Assembly (NCBI RefSeq): GCF_900187445.1
Contig: NZ_FYEB01000003.1
Location: 1-64,000, forward strand
Source of the DNA: Pseudomonas sp. Irchel s3b2
Lineage (GTDB): Bacteria > Pseudomonadota > Gammaproteobacteria > Pseudomonadales > Pseudomonadaceae
Direction of reading: 5' to 3'
Length of the DNA stretch: 64,000 bases
Shown: positions 15,941 through 25,825 of the stretch, in pieces
Numbering within the stretch: position 1 is the stretch's first letter
How the letters are laid out: each line of letters begins with the position of its first letter
Notes under the pieces: model-generated
What the model saw: only the letters and a program-made list of their open reading frames with translations
Databases searched by the model: none
Told to the model about the DNA's origin: nothing
Made by a program: the position numbers and the translations under genes

Positions 15941-16996
15941 TCAGGACCTCTGCCTGAGTAACCGCTCTTCAATCAACGCCCATTCCCGATCCAGTTCTGT
16001 GCGAAGTTCCTCCTCGCTCGGCAGTACCAGTCTGTAGGTACTGGCGAACAGTTGTTCGTTGCCTTGCAGCACTGAATAGCGCACCACCGATTCATCTTTT
16101 TGCGCGCAAAGAATGAGGCCGACGGTGGGGCCATCCTCCGGTCCGCGCTTGAGGTCGTCGTACATGCGCACGTACATGTCCATCTGGCCGACATCCTGGT
16201 GGGTCAGTACGCCGCGCTTGAGGTCGAAGATGACGAAGCACTTGAGCAGGTAGTTGTAGAACACCAGGTCGATGTAGAAGTCTTTGCTCTCGGTACTGAT
16301 GCGTTGTTGGCGAGCGATGAAGGCGAAGCCTTTGCCCAGTTCGAGCAGGAAGCCCTGGAGTTGATTGATCAATGCTTGTTCAAGTTCGCTTTCCTGGATC
16401 AAGCCCGCATTGGGTAGGCCGAGAAATTCCAGTAGCACCGGGTCCCGGATGAAATCCCGAGGGCTAGCGTTCATTTGCTGGATGTTGGTGTCGGCTTCCT
16501 GTTTGACGGCGGACCGGTCGCGGCTCGCCAGCAGGCGTTCGTAATAGAGGGTATTGATCTGGCGCTCGAGGGCGCGACTTGACCAGTTCTGCAGAGCAGA
16601 TTCGTTCATGTACCAGTGGCGAGCATGGTCATTGTTGACTCGTAGCAGTCTGCGGTAATGGGTCCAGCTCAATTCGTGACGCAGTGCGTCACGAATTGGG
16701 AATGCTTGATAGAACAGGCGCATATAGCGAAGGTTGGAAACGTCGAAGCCTTTCCCAAACTCCGACGTCAGCACTTTCGCCAGCGTCGATAGCAGCTGCT
16801 TGCCATACACCGCCCGCCGAGCGCCTTCCTGCTCGAACTCCACAATATGCCGGCCAATCTGCCAACAGGTTTGCACCTGAACGGTATCAACCGCTCGCAA
16901 CACCTTCTGACGCGCTTCGCGGATCAGTTCGCCAAGATTGCCGAGCAGTGAAGTGACTTGTGGATCTTGAGTGTTACCGGGTTTGAGGGAGGTCAT
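15941..16996 (-). CDS. YhcG-type PDDEXK nuclease domain protein (DUF1016)
   Basis: A 351-residue protein. The N-terminal DUF1016_N domain (about 15-170) includes LIREARQKVLRAVD, QIGRHIVEFEQ and LRYMRLFYQAFP. The C-terminal restriction-like nuclease fold (about 190-340) has the FYIDLVFYN and FVIFDLKRG core, with Asp and Lys of the PD-(D/E)xK motif. Family members often sit by type I restriction systems or islands, but none is here. I start at 16996 because homology begins there, although an open frame reaches 17359 and no clear ribosome site is seen. It may have been inserted, since a broken hydrolase gene lies directly downstream. Confidence 0.82.
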   Translation of the reverse strand: MTSLKPGNTQDPQVTSLLGNLGELIREARQKVLRAVDTVQVQTCWQIGRHIVEFEQEGARRAVYGKQLLSTLAKVLTSEFGKGFDVSNLRYMRLFYQAFPIRDALRHELSWTHYRRLLRVNNDHARHWYMNESALQNWSSRALERQINTLYYERLLASRDRSAVKQEADTNIQQMNASPRDFIRDPVLLEFLGLPNAGLIQESELEQALINQLQGFLLELGKGFAFIARQQRISTESKDFYIDLVFYNYLLKCFVIFDLKRGVLTHQDVGQMDMYVRMYDDLKRGPEDGPTVGLILCAQKDESVVRYSVLQGNEQLFASTYRLVLPSEEELRTELDREWALIEERLLRQRS

Positions 16997-17258
16997 GACA
17001 TTTTCCGCGGCTGAAGGAAGCAGGCGCAAGAGGATGGCAAGAGAGTGATAGTTCGCGATGCCGGGCGTTGCTGGAAAGTCGGAAGGAAAGGCGGATTCGT
17101 TTTGCAGGACCGGACCGACTGCGGTCCGTATTTGAGGAGTAGGCCGTGTAGTCCTATTCGCAGTGAGCCCAAGTCCGATTCGATCTAAAACTTGAACATT
17201 CAGCAACAAATCTAAAAAGAGTAACGATTGGGTTCTAAGCAGCCCGGGAGTCGACATC

Positions 17259-17708
17259 ATGAAGAACGTCCATTCATTCATGCTGCCCATCGCCGCTGTC
17301 GGCGTACTGATGTTTCCAGTCGTGCTTAACGCCGCCAGTCTTGAACCGATCGACAGCACAGGCGTGCAAGTCCAGCAGCAACAGCAAAACGGGATTACTT
17401 ACCTGTCCGGGGGGATCGGAGAGGATGAGGCTCGAGCCATTCAACAAACGCAGGGTTACAACCTGCACATGACTTTCTCCATCGGGGCGGAGGGCAAATA
17501 TGTGCCGGATGTAAATCTGGTCATTCAGAAAGACCCGGGGCAACCCGTGCTGACGCTGAGTGAGGCCGGCCCGCTGGTTTACGTACAGCTGCCACCTGGC
17601 AAGTACACCGTCGTCGCGACGCGCAATGGTGAGGAACGGCGTGATACGGCGGATGTAGGAAGTGGTGCCGCTCGCAATCTTGTCTTCCACTGGAATACTG
17701 AAAACTAG
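17259..17708 (+). CDS. Exported carboxypeptidase-regulatory-like protein
   Basis: A 149-residue exported protein. A signal peptide (1-26, ending VLNAA) precedes a poly-Gln stretch (QVQQQQQNG). A small beta-sandwich follows, with DVNLVIQKD, GPLVYVQLPPGKYTVVATRNG and a C-terminal Trp, typical of carboxypeptidase-regulatory-like domains. The GITYLSGGIGEDEARAI motif is recognisable from other pseudomonad hypothetical proteins. Role unknown; perhaps a periplasmic accessory protein. It stands alone, before the tRNA-Phe terminator. Confidence 0.75.
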   Translation: MKNVHSFMLPIAAVGVLMFPVVLNAASLEPIDSTGVQVQQQQQNGITYLSGGIGEDEARAIQQTQGYNLHMTFSIGAEGKYVPDVNLVIQKDPGQPVLTLSEAGPLVYVQLPPGKYTVVATRNGEERRDTADVGSGAARNLVFHWNTEN

Positions 17709-17757
17709 CCCAAGAGAGACGCTTGCACGATGCCTGATCAAATCGAGGGCATAAAAA

Positions 17758-17784
17758 AACCCTGAATCTTGCGATTCAGGGTTT
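17758..17784. terminator. Bidirectional terminator by tRNA-Phe
   Basis: The stem CCTGAATC/GATTCAGG with a TTGC loop is flanked by an A run on the left and GTTTTC on the right. It serves tRNA-Phe (leftward) and the exported protein gene (rightward). Confidence 0.78.
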
Positions 17785-17792
17785 TCGGTATT

Positions 17793-17868
17793 TGGTGCCC
17801 AGAGACGGAATCGAACCGCCGACACGGGGATTTTCAATCCCCTGCTCTACCGACTGAGCTATCTGGGC
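17793..17868 (-). tRNA. tRNA-Phe (anticodon GAA)
   Basis: A 76-nt cloverleaf on the minus strand starting GCCCAGATAGCTCAGTCGG. The anticodon stem GGGGA/TCCCC holds the loop TTGAAAA, giving anticodon GAA. The T-loop is GGTTCGATTCC and CCA is encoded. Confidence 0.95.
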
Positions 17869-17971
17869 AACGGGGCGCATTAAACTGGTTTTTCAGGGGG
17901 TCGTCAAGAAAGTTTTCAAAAAAATTTTAATTTATTCCGTCGCTTACGATCCGGCCCCCGATTTTGCAGGG

Positions 17972-18244
17972 TTACTCCGATGGCGGAACGTAGCCTTCGG
18001 CCTTGGCGTATTCCTCGCCGGAAAAGAACTTGTCCATTTCGCCCTGAAGGTATTTGCGATCTTCGGCGTTCATCATGTTCAGGCGTTTTTCGTTGATCAG
18101 CAGGGTCTGGTGTTTCTGCCAGTCGGCCCAGGCCTTGGCCGAGACATGGTCAAAAATGTCCTGACCTTTTGCACCCGGAAATGGAGCGCGCTCCAGGGCG
18201 GGTAATTCTTCTTTGTACTTGCGGCACATGATGGTGCGGGTCAT
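17972..18244 (-). CDS. yggX: Fe(2+)-trafficking / oxidative protection protein YggX
   Basis: A 90-residue protein matching the YggX family over its whole length: the start [14 protein letters not shown] with the conserved Cys7, then [18 protein letters not shown] and [12 protein letters not shown]. YggX protects iron-sulfur enzymes from oxidation and is proposed to handle labile iron. Its ATG overlaps the mutY stop (ATGA), the usual mutY-yggX coupling; MutY itself carries a 4Fe-4S cluster. Confidence 0.93.
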   Translation of the reverse strand: MTRTIMCRKYKEELPALERAPFPGAKGQDIFDHVSAKAWADWQKHQTLLINEKRLNMMNAEDRKYLQGEMDKFFSGEEYAKAEGYVPPSE

Positions 18245-19308
18245 GACGACTCTCCTGCGTTCAATACGGCGGCCGCGCGTTCGAGCAAGGTTTTGACCGG
18301 GGCGGCAAGGCCCAGGCGCGGCGGGGTGGCGAGGTTATACCAGAGCCAGTCGGCCTCGGTCACGTGATGGCCGGCCTCCTGGACCTGAACCAGCCAGGGT
18401 TCGATGGATAACTGAAAGTGGCTGAAGGTGTGAACCAGGCTCGGCAGTGCCTGTTGGCTTCCCAGTTCCAGCGAGTGCTGCGAAGCCAGATGTTGCAGGT
18501 CGTCGAGGTCGTCGAGTTCCGGCAGGCTCCAGAGACCGCCCCACAGGCCCGTGGAAGGGCGACGGTAAAGCAGAATCGCGCCTTTGCCGTTGGCGAGCAT
18601 TGGCATCAGCGTACGCTTCTGTGGCACGGCTTTGCGCGGCTTGGGGATCGGGTAACGGGTTTCGAGGCCAAGCATGTGCGCCTCGCAGCCCTTTTCCAGC
18701 GGGCAGAGCAGGCAGCTCGGTTTGCTGCGGGTGCAGAGCGTGGCGCCCAGGTCCATCATCGCCTGGGTATAGGCGTTGACCCGATCATGCGGCGTAAAGC
18801 GCTCAGCGTTGGCCCACAGCTGTTTGGCAACCTTGGGCTCGCCCGGATAACCTTCTTGCGCGGTAAAGCGCGCCAGCACTCGTTTGACGTTGCCATCGAG
18901 GATCGGCGCCCGCAGGCCCATGCTCAGGCTGGCAATCGCGCCGGCGGTGGACAGGCCGATACCCGGCAGATCGGTGAGCTTTTCCACATCACGGGGAAAC
19001 TCGCCGCCATATTCGGCGACGACAATCTTCGCGGTCTTTTGCAGATTGCGCGCGCGGGTGTAGTAACCGAGGCCGGTCCACAGGTGCAGCACTTCGTCTT
19101 CTGGCGCGGCGGCCAGGGCTTCGACCGTTGGCAGCGAGGCCATGAAACGGTCGAAGTAATTCAGCACGGTGCTGACCTGGGTCTGCTGCAACATGATTTC
19201 CGAGACCCACACCCGGTAAGGGGTGATGCCCTGCTGCCAAGGCAAATCGTGCCGTCCGTGTCGGTCGTACCAGTCCAGCACCGCCGTTGAAAATTGCTCG
19301 GCTCTCAT
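18241..19308 (-). CDS. mutY: Adenine DNA glycosylase MutY
   Basis: A 355-residue base-excision-repair enzyme that removes adenine mispaired with 8-oxoguanine. The helix-hairpin-helix and catalytic Asp lie in [15 protein letters not shown] followed by [12 protein letters not shown]. The 4Fe-4S cluster ligands are C-x6-C-x2-C-x5-C in [17 protein letters not shown]. The C-terminal NUDIX-like domain recognises 8-oxoG. Overlaps both neighbours by 4 bp, forming an asmA-mutY-yggX transcription unit. Confidence 0.95.
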   Translation of the reverse strand: MRAEQFSTAVLDWYDRHGRHDLPWQQGITPYRVWVSEIMLQQTQVSTVLNYFDRFMASLPTVEALAAAPEDEVLHLWTGLGYYTRARNLQKTAKIVVAEYGGEFPRDVEKLTDLPGIGLSTAGAIASLSMGLRAPILDGNVKRVLARFTAQEGYPGEPKVAKQLWANAERFTPHDRVNAYTQAMMDLGATLCTRSKPSCLLCPLEKGCEAHMLGLETRYPIPKPRKAVPQKRTLMPMLANGKGAILLYRRPSTGLWGGLWSLPELDDLDDLQHLASQHSLELGSQQALPSLVHTFSHFQLSIEPWLVQVQEAGHHVTEADWLWYNLATPPRLGLAAPVKTLLERAAAVLNAGESS

Positions 19309-21539
19309 CGCTTGAACAGCCCCTTGAGCGCGTTTTTCAGTTCCGGGCTGACTTTATCGCCAAGCTTCTCGTCGATTTTTTCGCTGATCCGCTCGCCGGC
19401 CAGTTTGCTGGCGACTTGTCCCATGCGTTCGTTGTCGATGCGGCAAGCCTTGGCGCCCAGTTCCAGCGGGCCGCGGCAACGCAGCGGCCACTCGATGCCG
19501 ACGAAGCGCTCGCTGACCTGGCAGGCCGGGTCCGGCATGTCGCTCTTGTCGCCTTCGACGATCACGCCGACGCGGTAATCCATGCCCAGCACTCGCAGGT
19601 CGATGTCGCCATTACCGTTGACGGTCATGCCCGGGATACGCACTTTCAGGTCGGGGTTACTGGCCACGCCGTTGCGCAAGGTCAGGTTGCCCTTGAGCTC
19701 TTCGAACGGTGTGTCCTTGCCCCGTGGCTCGCCGGTGAGGGTTTTGCGGTTCAGGGTGGCGATGCCTTTGCACAGTTGCTGCTCAAGGTTGGCATTGAGC
19801 AGCACGCCGTTGTTGATGACGAAACTGGTATTGCCGTTGAGGTTATCGATCAGCACGCTCTGGCTATTGCCGCTGCTGGTCAGCGCGCTATCGAGCGTAA
19901 CCAGGCCTTGGACCGGTGGATTTTTCCCCTGGCTTTCGAGGATTTTTTCTACAGGCACTTTGCTGATGCGCGTCTGCATATTCAGCGCCGGCACTTGCTG
20001 GCGCACGTCCAGGGTACCTTTCGCTTCGAAGTTGCCGTCGTACAGGTCGCCGCGCAGGTTCTCCAGCGTCAGCAGGCCGCCTTGGCCGGTGGCCTTGAGT
20101 GCAGCATTCTGAATCGGCAGTTTGTCGAGGGTCAGCTGGCCGAAGGTCAGGTCGGCGTCCACGTCGAGTTTGCTCAGGCGCTCTTCCGGGAAAAGACGGT
20201 CGGTACTCCATGGCCCTTTGGTTGGTGATGGCGGCAGCGGTGAACTGCCTGCACCCGCCATGGCCTCGCTCTCGGTGTTGGCCACTTCGGCCTGACGCAC
20301 CTGCTTGGCACTGTTGGCTTCGGCGGATTTTGGTGGCAGGTAACGGTCGACGTTGAAGGTGTCAGCCTTGAGGTTCAGTCGCAGCGATTGCTTGGCGAAG
20401 TCCTCGACAGCGATGCGGCCGCTGAAAGTGCTGTCATCGAGTTTCAGGTTGAGACTGTCGAGGGACAGACTGGTCGGCGTGCCGGCAACCTGGCTCACCA
20501 GTTCGACTTTGCTCAGGCTACCTTCGGCCATCGCCGGGAGTTTCTGGCCGATGCTGTCGACGAATTTCGCCAGATCGAACTGGGCGATCGACAGCGCGCC
20601 GGTGATCTGCGGGGTCTTGTCGAGGTCGTTGGCCTTCAGTTCACCCAAGGCGCGCAGCTGATTGGCGGAGATCTTGATCCCGGTCCATTCGGCGACGTTG
20701 GCGGCCTTGTCCAGCAACAGTTGACCTTGAGCAGCGAAGGTCATGGTCTTGCCTTGCAGTGGATCGCCAGCGACTTCACCGGAGAGTTTCATATCTTCGA
20801 ATTTGTAACGCTGCAGCGCACGCTCGAAACGCAACTCGCCGGCCAGCTCGGTTCGCACCCGCAGAACAGGTTGGTTGGTACCGAGGAACGCGGTGAGTTT
20901 GACCGGGATATTGGTTGAATCATGCACCGGGCCAGTGCTCAGCTGGATGCTTTCGGCGCTGAACTGCCTGCCGGTTCTTTCGTCGCTGTATTCAATGCGG
21001 GCGTTATTGACGGTCAGGCTGTCGATGTCCAGGCGGATCGGCTGGGCCGGTTTTTCTGCCTGAGCGGTAGTCGTTGGCGCAGGTTCGCCGGTAGCGGCGG
21101 GTGGCGTGGCCGAGGTACTCGGGGTGGCAGGCGCCGGGGCTTTGCCGATGTCTTCCCAATTGCCGTGGCCGTTCTTGTCGCGATTCAGGCGCAGGTTCAG
21201 ACCTTCGACGCGCACATCACTCATCTGCACTTCGCGGCGCAGCAGCGGAATCACGCGGACCGACAGGCCGAGCATCTGCAAGTCTGCGAATGGTTCGGCA
21301 GGCTTGGCCAGGGTCGCCACACTGGCTTCATGCAACTCCAGGCCTAGCCAGGGAAACAGGCTCCAACCAATATCGCCATTGAGCGTCAGCTCGATGTGGG
21401 CCTTGTCGCGGGCAATCTGGCGAATCTCGTCTTTATAGTCGTTGGGATCGAAGAGGTGGGTCAGGGCAAAGCCCAGCGCCACAATGATCAGCAACAGCCC
21501 GAGAAGTACCAGACCCAGGATTTTGCCGAACGCTTTCAT
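19305..21539 (-). CDS. asmA: AsmA-family envelope protein
   Basis: A 744-residue protein anchored by an N-terminal membrane helix ([19 protein letters not shown]) with a long periplasmic beta-rich body. The AsmA start ([37 protein letters not shown], in pieces: [22 protein letters not shown]) and C-terminal repeats [15 protein letters not shown] and [12 protein letters not shown] are typical. A Pro/Thr-rich linker lies near 145-165. AsmA-like proteins are bridge-type factors linked to phospholipid transport and outer-membrane assembly. First gene of the asmA-mutY-yggX unit. Confidence 0.88.
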   Translation of the reverse strand: MKAFGKILGLVLLGLLLIIVALGFALTHLFDPNDYKDEIRQIARDKAHIELTLNGDIGWSLFPWLGLELHEASVATLAKPAEPFADLQMLGLSVRVIPLLRREVQMSDVRVEGLNLRLNRDKNGHGNWEDIGKAPAPATPSTSATPPAATGEPAPTTTAQAEKPAQPIRLDIDSLTVNNARIEYSDERTGRQFSAESIQLSTGPVHDSTNIPVKLTAFLGTNQPVLRVRTELAGELRFERALQRYKFEDMKLSGEVAGDPLQGKTMTFAAQGQLLLDKAANVAEWTGIKISANQLRALGELKANDLDKTPQITGALSIAQFDLAKFVDSIGQKLPAMAEGSLSKVELVSQVAGTPTSLSLDSLNLKLDDSTFSGRIAVEDFAKQSLRLNLKADTFNVDRYLPPKSAEANSAKQVRQAEVANTESEAMAGAGSSPLPPSPTKGPWSTDRLFPEERLSKLDVDADLTFGQLTLDKLPIQNAALKATGQGGLLTLENLRGDLYDGNFEAKGTLDVRQQVPALNMQTRISKVPVEKILESQGKNPPVQGLVTLDSALTSSGNSQSVLIDNLNGNTSFVINNGVLLNANLEQQLCKGIATLNRKTLTGEPRGKDTPFEELKGNLTLRNGVASNPDLKVRIPGMTVNGNGDIDLRVLGMDYRVGVIVEGDKSDMPDPACQVSERFVGIEWPLRCRGPLELGAKACRIDNERMGQVASKLAGERISEKIDEKLGDKVSPELKNALKGLFKR

Positions 21540-21615
21540 GGGCGAGTCCTTGTATTAGTCGAATCGAAATTTAGCCGGGGAGTATAGCGCTCCGAAGTGG
21601 CCGGCCGGTCAGTGA

Positions 21616-22020
21616 TCACGTCGGGAGTACATCCAGCGGCACCTTCAGCTTAGCTGCTAGCGCTTGAGCTTCGAGGTGCCCGGCAGGTGCCAACAACCGC
21701 AATGTCGCGCCCGATTGCGACGCCATTTTCTGCGCTTCGTTCACTAGACGCTCGGCAACGCCACGACGACGGGTGATTTTTCGTACGCATAAATGGGACA
21801 AGTGCCAGACATCGGGGTGCCGTTGCAAACGTGCCGCACCCAACAGGCGATCGTTGAAGCGCCCGGCAATCAGCGAACCGTTCCGCAAGCAGTCTTCAAT
21901 CAGCTGCAGGTCCCCTGTAAATGGCGCAAACAGCCAGTCCGGGGCGTCGCGATAGATTTTCTGAAGATCTTGCTGATCCTGATAAGTGGCGTGGTTCAGC
22001 AGCTCGACAATGATCGGCAT
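21616..22020 (-). CDS. PanZ/PanM-like acetyltransferase-fold protein
   Basis: A 134-residue GNAT-fold protein. DQQDLQKIYRDAPDW, IAGRFNDRLLGAARL and LCVRKITRRRGVAERL resemble the PanZ/PanM acetyl-CoA sensor, which in enterobacteria promotes maturation and feedback control of aspartate decarboxylase PanD. The acetyl-CoA binding loop is RRRGVA. It stands alone between asmA and the MFS gene; panD is not in the window, so a role in pantothenate control is inferred from the family. Confidence 0.72.
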   Translation of the reverse strand: MPIIVELLNHATYQDQQDLQKIYRDAPDWLFAPFTGDLQLIEDCLRNGSLIAGRFNDRLLGAARLQRHPDVWHLSHLCVRKITRRRGVAERLVNEAQKMASQSGATLRLLAPAGHLEAQALAAKLKVPLDVLPT

Positions 22021-22361
22021 GGTGTCTCCTTTGAAAGCTGATCCGGTCCGTAGATACCGTCTTGATGTGTTCCCGGTTGTAGGAGCTGGCTTGCCAGCGA
22101 AGGCGGCCTACGGGTCGGTGTTGTTCACAGCGTGAAAGTATATTCATCCAGTGGTACGAGATCAGATGACCTGCAAAAGGTGATGTCACTTTGGTTTCTC
22201 TGTCACGTGCAAATGGTAACCTCTGCCCGTTCGTCCGTCCTTCTGCGACGTGATGTCGCACCAAAATGGAGCTTCACCTAAAAAAACAGTCATGCCTGCG
22301 TGGATTAAGGCTGGGGGTGAAGTACGGCTGGCGAACAATACTAATAATTGGGGGAAACACC
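22021..22361. other. Intergenic region with a single REP-like element
   Basis: No gene is seen in this 341-bp gap. Bases 22078-22105 match one arm of the GTAGGAGC...GCGAA REP family. The remainder is the leader of the MFS gene; I see no convincing core promoter. Confidence 0.4.
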
Positions 22362-24023
22362 ATGACCACGAGCATCACGGCGGACGGCTTTGCCGATCAG
22401 CCCGCGTTCCTGTCCAAGGAACGCATCATCGCCAAGCCCGGTTTCAACCGTTGGCTGGTACCACCGGCCGCTCTGGCCATTCACCTGTGCATCGGCATGG
22501 CCTACGGCTTTTCGGTGTTCTGGTTGCCGTTGTCCAAAGCCCTGGGCGTCACCAAGGCCGTGACTTGCGCGCCGGACATGAGCTTCATCGCTCAGGTCTT
22601 TTCGTCTCAATGCGACTGGCCGATCTCGATGCTCGGCTGGATCTACACCCTGTTCTTCATCTTCCTTGGCTGCTCGGCGGCAATCTGGGGCGGCTGGCTG
22701 GAACACGCAGGTCCGCGCAAAGCCGGTGTGGTGTCGGCGCTGTGCTGGTGTGGCGGTCTGCTGATTTCGGCGCTGGGGGTCTATACCCATCAGATCTGGC
22801 TGATGTGGATCGGCTCCGGGGTCATCGGCGGTATCGGCCTGGGCCTGGGTTACATCTCGCCGGTCTCGACCCTGATCAAGTGGTTCCCGGACAAGCGCGG
22901 CATGGCTACCGGCATGGCGATCATGGGCTTCGGCGGTGGCGCGATGGTGGGTGCTCCACTGGCTGCAGCGCTGATGGGCCACTTCGCTTCGCCAACCAGC
23001 GTAGGCGTATGGCAGAGTTTCCTGGTGATGGCCGCGATCTACTTCGTGTTCATGATCGGTGGCGCGCTGTCCTACCGCGTTCCGCCAACCGGCTGGAAGC
23101 CTGAAGGCTGGACTGCTCCGGCGAAAAAAGCTTCGAACTCGATGATCACTCACCGTCATGTCCATGTGAATGTGGCGTGGAAGACTCCGCAATTCCGTCT
23201 GGTGTGGTTGGTGCTGTGCCTGAACGTTTCGGCGGGTATCGGCATCCTCGGCATGGCTTCGCCACTGTTGCAGGAAGTCTTTGCCGGTAAATTGCTGGGC
23301 ACCGACCAGACATTTGGTCAGCTGGATGCCGGGCAACTGGCCTCGATCGCAGCGATTGCTGCCGGCTTCACCGGGTTGTTGAGCCTGTTCAACATTGGTG
23401 GCCGGTTCTTCTGGGCTTCGTTCTCGGACTACCTGGGTCGCAAAAACACTTATTTCGTATTCTTCGCCCTCGGTTTCGCGTTGTACGCGCTGATCCCGAA
23501 CCTCGGTCACCTGGGCAGCGTTGCGCTGTTCGTGGCAGCGTTCTGCATCATCCTGTCGATGTATGGCGGTGGTTTTGCGACGGTGCCGGCTTATCTGGCG
23601 GACCTGTTCGGTACGCAAATGGTCGGTGCGATCCATGGCCGTCTGCTGACGGCGTGGGCGGCGGCGGGTGTGTTGGGGCCGGTATTGGTGAACTACCTGC
23701 GTGAATATCAGCTGAGCATTGGCGTTGAGCGCGCCGCGGCGTATGACATCACTCTGTACATCCTCGCGGGCCTGTTGGTGCTGGGTTTCCTGTGCAACCT
23801 GATGGTTCGCCCGGTGGCTGACAAGTACTTCATGACCGACGCTGAACTGGCCGCCGAACAGGCGCTGGGCCACGACAAGGGTGCTGACGCCAGCACCGTG
23901 CTGGAATGGAAAGCGGATGCGGGCACCAAGCCGTTGGCGGTGGCTGCGTGGCTGGTGGTGGGGATTCCGTTGGCGTGGGGTGTTTGGGTGACGCTGCAGA
24001 AAACAGCAGTACTCTTCCACTAA
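22362..24023 (+). CDS. OFA-family MFS transporter (oxalate/formate type)
   Basis: A 553-residue major facilitator with 12 predicted helices and an inserted soluble loop around 245-275. LGLGYISPVSTLIKWFPDKRGMATG is the signature of the oxalate:formate antiporter (OFA) subfamily, and NIGGRFFWASFSDYLGRKNTY is the equivalent central loop. A C-terminal hydrophilic stretch is followed by one more helix. The substrate is a small carboxylate by analogy; no oxalate genes are nearby. The ATG at 22362 has GGGGGAA upstream and replaces a longer frame from 22266. Confidence 0.83.
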   Translation: MTTSITADGFADQPAFLSKERIIAKPGFNRWLVPPAALAIHLCIGMAYGFSVFWLPLSKALGVTKAVTCAPDMSFIAQVFSSQCDWPISMLGWIYTLFFIFLGCSAAIWGGWLEHAGPRKAGVVSALCWCGGLLISALGVYTHQIWLMWIGSGVIGGIGLGLGYISPVSTLIKWFPDKRGMATGMAIMGFGGGAMVGAPLAAALMGHFASPTSVGVWQSFLVMAAIYFVFMIGGALSYRVPPTGWKPEGWTAPAKKASNSMITHRHVHVNVAWKTPQFRLVWLVLCLNVSAGIGILGMASPLLQEVFAGKLLGTDQTFGQLDAGQLASIAAIAAGFTGLLSLFNIGGRFFWASFSDYLGRKNTYFVFFALGFALYALIPNLGHLGSVALFVAAFCIILSMYGGGFATVPAYLADLFGTQMVGAIHGRLLTAWAAAGVLGPVLVNYLREYQLSIGVERAAAYDITLYILAGLLVLGFLCNLMVRPVADKYFMTDAELAAEQALGHDKGADASTVLEWKADAGTKPLAVAAWLVVGIPLAWGVWVTLQKTAVLFH

Positions 24024-24035
24024 ACCCCTGACACT

Positions 24036-24145
24036 GATCGTTCCCACGCTCTGCGTGGGAATGCCTCCCGTGACGCTCCGCGTCACATTCAGAGTGGACG
24101 CGGAGCGTCCAAGGCTGCACTCCCACGCAGAGCGTGGGAGCGATC
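24036..24145. repeat. REP-type palindrome cluster
   Basis: Nested inverted repeats: the outer arms GATCGTTCCCACGC...GCGTGGGAGCGATC enclose a second palindrome around GACGCTCCGCGTC/GACGCGGAGCGTC. The outer sequence recurs at 37621 and 61745. Non-coding; probably also ends the MFS transcript. Confidence 0.8.
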
Positions 24146-24247
24146 TGTGGCCTGGCGTGCTTGTATGGACATGTCTATCCCCGACAGCAGGGGATTCACT
24201 CCGTCAGTGATATCACCTCTCGTGTTTCTGTTTAGCGTCCGCGACCC

Positions 24248-24253
24248 TATAAT
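24248..24253 (+). promoter_or_regulatory. Probable sigma-70 -10 element for hisB
   Basis: A consensus TATAAT lies 40 bp before the hisB ATG. The -35 region (about 24225) is poor, so the promoter may be weak or activated. Confidence 0.4.
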
Positions 24254-24293
24254 GGCTGCCTTTTTCGCCCCAATGATTTTTGCGGAGCTGGTG

Positions 24294-24887
24294 ATGGCCG
24301 AACGTATGGCGTCTGTCGAGCGCGACACTCTGGAAACCCAGATCAAAGCCTCGATCAACCTGGATGGCACCGGAAAGGCCCGATTTGATATCGGTGTACC
24401 TTTTCTTGAGCACATGCTGGACCAGATCGCCCGTCACGGGCTGATCGACCTGGATATTGTCAGCAAGGGTGACCTGCATATCGACGACCACCACACGGTG
24501 GAAGACGTCGGTATCACGTTGGGTCAGGCCTTCACCAAAGCCATCGGCGACAAGAAAGGCATCCGTCGCTACGGCCACGCCTACGTGCCGCTCGATGAAG
24601 CGCTGTCGCGTGTGGTGATCGACTTCTCCGGCCGTCCTGGCCTGCAGATGCATGTTCCTTATACCCGCGCGACCGTCGGCGGTTTCGACGTTGACCTGTT
24701 CCAGGAATTTTTCCAGGGCTTCGTCAACCACGCCAACGTTACCTTGCACATCGACAATCTGCGTGGGCACAACACCCACCACCAGATCGAAACCGTGTTC
24801 AAGGCTTTCGGCCGCGCCCTGCGCATGGCCGTGGAGCTGGATGACCGCATGGCCGGTCAGATGCCGTCGACCAAAGGCGTTCTGTAA
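24294..24887 (+). CDS. hisB: Imidazoleglycerol-phosphate dehydratase
   Basis: A 197-residue monofunctional HisB. It dehydrates imidazole glycerol phosphate in the sixth step of histidine synthesis. Manganese-binding His motifs [16 protein letters not shown] ([10 protein letters not shown]) and [10 protein letters not shown] are present, with [16 protein letters not shown] near the N terminus. The ATG at 24294 has GGAG six bases upstream. Its TAA overlaps the hisH ATG, so translation is coupled. Confidence 0.96.
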   Translation: MAERMASVERDTLETQIKASINLDGTGKARFDIGVPFLEHMLDQIARHGLIDLDIVSKGDLHIDDHHTVEDVGITLGQAFTKAIGDKKGIRRYGHAYVPLDEALSRVVIDFSGRPGLQMHVPYTRATVGGFDVDLFQEFFQGFVNHANVTLHIDNLRGHNTHHQIETVFKAFGRALRMAVELDDRMAGQMPSTKGVL

Positions 24888-25525
24888 TGCAGACGGTCGC
24901 GGTTATCGATTACGGCATGGGCAACCTGCACTCGGTGGCCAAGGCCCTCGAGCACGTCGGTGCCGGCAAGGTCCTGATCACCAGCGATGCCGATGTGATT
25001 CGCGAAGCCGACCGGGTGGTTTTTCCCGGCGTCGGCGCGATTCGCGATTGCATGGCGGAGATCCGTCGTCTGGGCTTCGATTCGCTGGTGCGTGAAGTCA
25101 GCCAGGACCGTCCGTTCCTCGGCATTTGCGTGGGCATGCAAGCCTTGCTCGACCGTAGCGAAGAGAACGACGGCGTGGACTGCATCGGTCTGTTCCCGGG
25201 CCAGGTGAAGTTCTTCGGCAAGGATTTGCACGAAGACGGCGAACACTTGAAAGTCCCGCACATGGGCTGGAACGAAGTGAAGCAGACGGTAGAACACCCG
25301 CTGTGGCACAACATTCCCGACCTGGCGCGTTTTTACTTCGTGCACAGCTACTACATCGCTGCCGGCAATGCGCGGCAGGTGGTCGGTAGCGGTCACTACG
25401 GGGTCGATTTCGCCGCAGCGCTGGCCGATGGCTCGCGTTTCGCCGTGCAGTTCCACCCGGAGAAAAGCCATACCCATGGCCTGCAATTGCTGCAGAACTT
25501 CGCTGCGTGGGATGGTCGCTGGTAA
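24887..25525 (+). CDS. hisH: IGP synthase glutaminase subunit
   Basis: A 212-residue class-I glutamine amidotransferase. The nucleophile Cys lies in FLGICVGMQ, and the His and Glu of the triad in [11 protein letters not shown]. It releases ammonia from glutamine and passes it to HisF to make IGP and AICAR. Translationally coupled to hisB and followed directly by the DUF2164 gene. Confidence 0.96.
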   Translation: MQTVAVIDYGMGNLHSVAKALEHVGAGKVLITSDADVIREADRVVFPGVGAIRDCMAEIRRLGFDSLVREVSQDRPFLGICVGMQALLDRSEENDGVDCIGLFPGQVKFFGKDLHEDGEHLKVPHMGWNEVKQTVEHPLWHNIPDLARFYFVHSYYIAAGNARQVVGSGHYGVDFAAALADGSRFAVQFHPEKSHTHGLQLLQNFAAWDGRW

Positions 25526-25783
25526 ATGGCTGCCAAAAAGAAGCCGCCGATCCTGACCCTCACTCCCGAACAGGAGAACGAGGCCAATCACAAGATCAAA
25601 CGCTTCATGGAGGATCGCTTCGAGCTGGACCTGGGTTCGTTCGAAGCGGCTGAAATCCTTGAGCTGTTTACCCGTGAAATTGCTCCGCACTATTACAACA
25701 GGGCGATTTTCGATGTGCAGACGCACCTCAAAGAGAGGTTCGAAAGCATCGAAAGCGACCTGTGGGCGCTCGAGAAAAACTGA
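25526..25783 (+). CDS. DUF2164 protein within the his operon
   Basis: An 85-residue protein starting on the base after the hisH stop codon. Its middle, FMEDRFELDLGSFEAAEILELFTREIAPHYYNRAI, read as FELDLGSFEAAEIL and IAPHYYNRAI, is the DUF2164 pattern. Soluble, helical and of unknown function. Its place between hisH and hisA, with tight spacing, makes co-expression with histidine genes certain by layout, but a role in histidine synthesis is unproven. Confidence 0.85.
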   Translation: MAAKKKPPILTLTPEQENEANHKIKRFMEDRFELDLGSFEAAEILELFTREIAPHYYNRAIFDVQTHLKERFESIESDLWALEKN

Positions 25784-25825
25784 TTTCCGAGCGAAGCTGA
25801 ATACTCGAATTTGAAGGTTTGCCAG

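Noticed and set aside
22258..22272. NtrC-like site GCACCAAAATGGAGC before the MFS gene
   Set aside because: One arm mismatches and no -24/-12 element lies between it and the gene.
22341..24086. 581-codon frame antisense to the MFS gene
   Set aside because: A shadow of the transporter gene; the translation is Arg/His/Gln-rich low-complexity sequence without homology.
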